A DNA stretch of 64,000 nucleotides, taken from positions 1 through 64,000 of the forward strand of contig JAUNAB010000005.1 in the NCBI GenBank assembly GCA_030527795.1, read 5' to 3'. The notes under the pieces were generated by a model that was not told the DNA's origin, searched no databases, and saw nothing but the letters and a program-made list of their open reading frames with translations. This document shows positions 62,792 to 64,000 of the stretch, piece by piece (position 1 is the stretch's first letter; every line of letters starts with the position of its first letter). Both the position numbers and the translations under genes were made by a program. This stretch comes from Pasteurellaceae bacterium (GTDB lineage: Bacteria > Pseudomonadota > Gammaproteobacteria > Enterobacterales > Pasteurellaceae).

Positions 62792-64000
62792 CTATGCTTT
62801 GCCATTACGGCGATCTTCTGCCATACAAACCGCGGCGGTAAAGAGAACGTCCGTTGATGAGTTTAACGCAGTTTCAGTAGAATCCTGCAATACCCCGATA
62901 ATGAAACCGACCCCAATAACTTGTGCAGCAACATCATTTGAAATACCAAACAAGCTACAAGCGAGCGGAATTAAAAGTAACGAACCGCCCGCAACGCCTG
63001 AAGCACCACAAGCACAAATACTTGCCACAACACTTAACAACACAGCACTTGGTAAGGAAACATCAATACCTAACGTATAAACCGCGGCTAACGTGAGGAC
63101 AGTAATGGTAATTGCCGCACCCGCCATATTAATATTTGCACCTAACGGAATCGCAACGGAATAAGTTTCTTCATCTAAACCTAGACGTTTGGATAATTCC
63201 ATATTTACGGGAATATTTGCCGCTGAACTACGCGTTAAGAACGCAGTCAATCCACTTTCACGGATACACATCCAAACTAATGGGTAAGGATTACGGCGGA
63301 TTTTCCAATAAACTAAAATTGGATTAACCACAAATGCCACAAAGAACATTGAACCGATTAAGACAATCAACAACTGTGCGTAACCGAGTAACGCACTTAA
63401 TCCTTTATCTGATAAGGTAGAAGCCACTAAACCAAACACGCCAAGTGGTGCAAAAACAATAATGAAATGTACGATTTTAGAAATGGCTTCAGCAAAATCA
63501 TTCACCACATTTTTTGTTGAATCTGATGCGTGACGTAACGTTAAACCTAAACCAATCGCCCAGGCTAAGATACCAATAAAGTTTGCATTGAATAAGGCAT
63601 TAAATGGGTTGTCAATCACATTAAAGACTAATGCAGAAAGCACTTCACCAATGCCACCCGGTGGGGTTAATGAACTGTCGCCCGTTGCTAACGCCAATTT
63701 AGTTGGGAAAGCAAAGCTGGCAACGACCGCGGTCAAGGCAGCTAAAAATGTACCGATAAGATACATAATAACGATTTCTTTCATATTACTTTTTGAGCCG
63801 ACTTTTTTATTTGCTAACGCCGCAATAACTAAGACGAAAACTAAAATAGGGGCAACCGAACGTAAAGAACGGACAAAAAGCTGACCAAAGAAACCCACAT
63901 CTGCGGCTAAACTTGGGCTAATTAAGGCAACAATGATGCCTAATAGTAAGCCAATAAAAATACGCTTAATGAGATTTCCGTGAAATAGAAATGAGAAAAG
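62792..64000 (-). CDS. sstT: Serine/threonine:Na+ symporter SstT, N-terminus cut by window edge
   Basis: SstT imports serine and threonine with sodium. About 403 residues are visible, from [15 protein letters not shown] near the window end through [59 protein letters not shown] and [20 protein letters not shown] to the stop, matching E. coli SstT (414 residues). An internal GTG at 63898 is not the start because the family sequence continues in frame to base 64000. Only about ten N-terminal residues are missing. CCGCGG copies at 62830, 63082 and 63727. Confidence 0.95.
   Translation of the reverse strand, partial: LFSFLFHGNLIKRIFIGLLLGIIVALISPSLAADVGFFGQLFVRSLRSVAPILVFVLVIAALANKKVGSKSNMKEIVIMYLIGTFLAALTAVVASFAFPTKLALATGDSSLTPPGGIGEVLSALVFNVIDNPFNALFNANFIGILAWAIGLGLTLRHASDSTKNVVNDFAEAISKIVHFIIVFAPLGVFGLVASTLSDKGLSALLGYAQLLIVLIGSMFFVAFVVNPILVYWKIRRNPYPLVWMCIRESGLTAFLTRSSAANIPVNMELSKRLGLDEETYSVAIPLGANINMAGAAITITVLTLAAVYTLGIDVSLPSAVLLSVVASICACGASGVAGGSLLLIPLACSLFGISNDVAAQVIGVGFIIGVLQDSTETALNSSTDVLFTAAVCMAEDRRNGKA

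Overview
The window reads as a chromosomal segment of a member of the Pasteurellaceae (a Haemophilus relative). The DNA is AT-rich (I estimate about 38-40% GC by eye). Several proteins match H. influenzae forms closely: TehB with an N-terminal DUF1971 domain, a selenocysteine FdxG-FdxH-FdxI formate dehydrogenase, fused RlmKL, ArtPIQM and the yciC-yciB-yciA-yciI set. The gene order nadK-recN opposite grpE, hflK-hflC-purA, and uvrB with a DnaA-box region upstream is typical of Gammaproteobacteria. No prophage, insertion sequence, CRISPR array or rRNA operon was seen; this is mostly core genome.

Layout. 1-1.0 kb: a decayed divergent pair, an EthD-like gene broken at a poly-A tract and a MerR-type regulator cut by a stop codon, around a palindromic operator candidate. 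1.1-7.4 kb: guaB(-), then birA, a DUF1919 gene and glnE(+). 7.4-12.2 kb: typA(-), glnA(+), a DyP-type peroxidase(-). 12.2-18.6 kb: formate dehydrogenase fdxGHI(-) with a UGA selenocysteine codon and a visible SECIS hairpin, its maturation factor fdhD(+), and a DoxX protein(-). 18.7-23.1 kb: dsbD(-), uvrB(-), a 430-bp non-coding region with inverted DnaA boxes, and tRNA-Asn. 23.2-28.5 kb: a frameshifted EamA transporter, the yciC-B-A-I operon, rlmL(-). 28.7-38 kb: guaA, a FecBCD-type metal ABC importer, glnD, a BASS-family transporter and ompW. 38-45.8 kb: recN(-), nadK(-), grpE(+), purA, hflC, hflK and smpB(-). 46-53.3 kb: artPIQM(+), hrpA and yeaL-like(-). 53.5-64 kb: lysC, rpsO, tRNA-Ser, suhB(+), ubiG(-), gyrA, fumC, tehB(+), and sstT(-), which runs off the right edge.

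Functional links. Three parts of the nitrogen-assimilation cascade lie here at separate loci: glutamine synthetase (glnA), its adenylyltransferase (glnE) and the PII uridylyltransferase (glnD). The formate dehydrogenase structural genes face fdhD, needed to make the enzyme active, and an FNR-like site lies between them. Purine genes guaB, guaA and purA are also separate.

The strongest unexplained signal is a dispersed repeat. By hand I count about 76 copies of CCGCGG, of which about 37 are the full palindrome ACCGCGGT. A random sequence of this composition should hold roughly three CCGCGG. The extended form is AAAACCGCGGTCAAAATTT followed by further A/T tracts. This matches the known Haemophilus DNA-uptake signal AAAGTGCGGTCAAAATTT except that the two bases GT are replaced by CC, which makes the core palindromic. 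The two described Pasteurellaceae uptake cores (AAGTGCGGT and ACAAGCGGT) are almost absent. I propose this is a third uptake-sequence type. About 17 inverted pairs of the element sit at gene ends, mostly between convergent genes, where they look like transcription terminators. Several pairs show one decayed arm.
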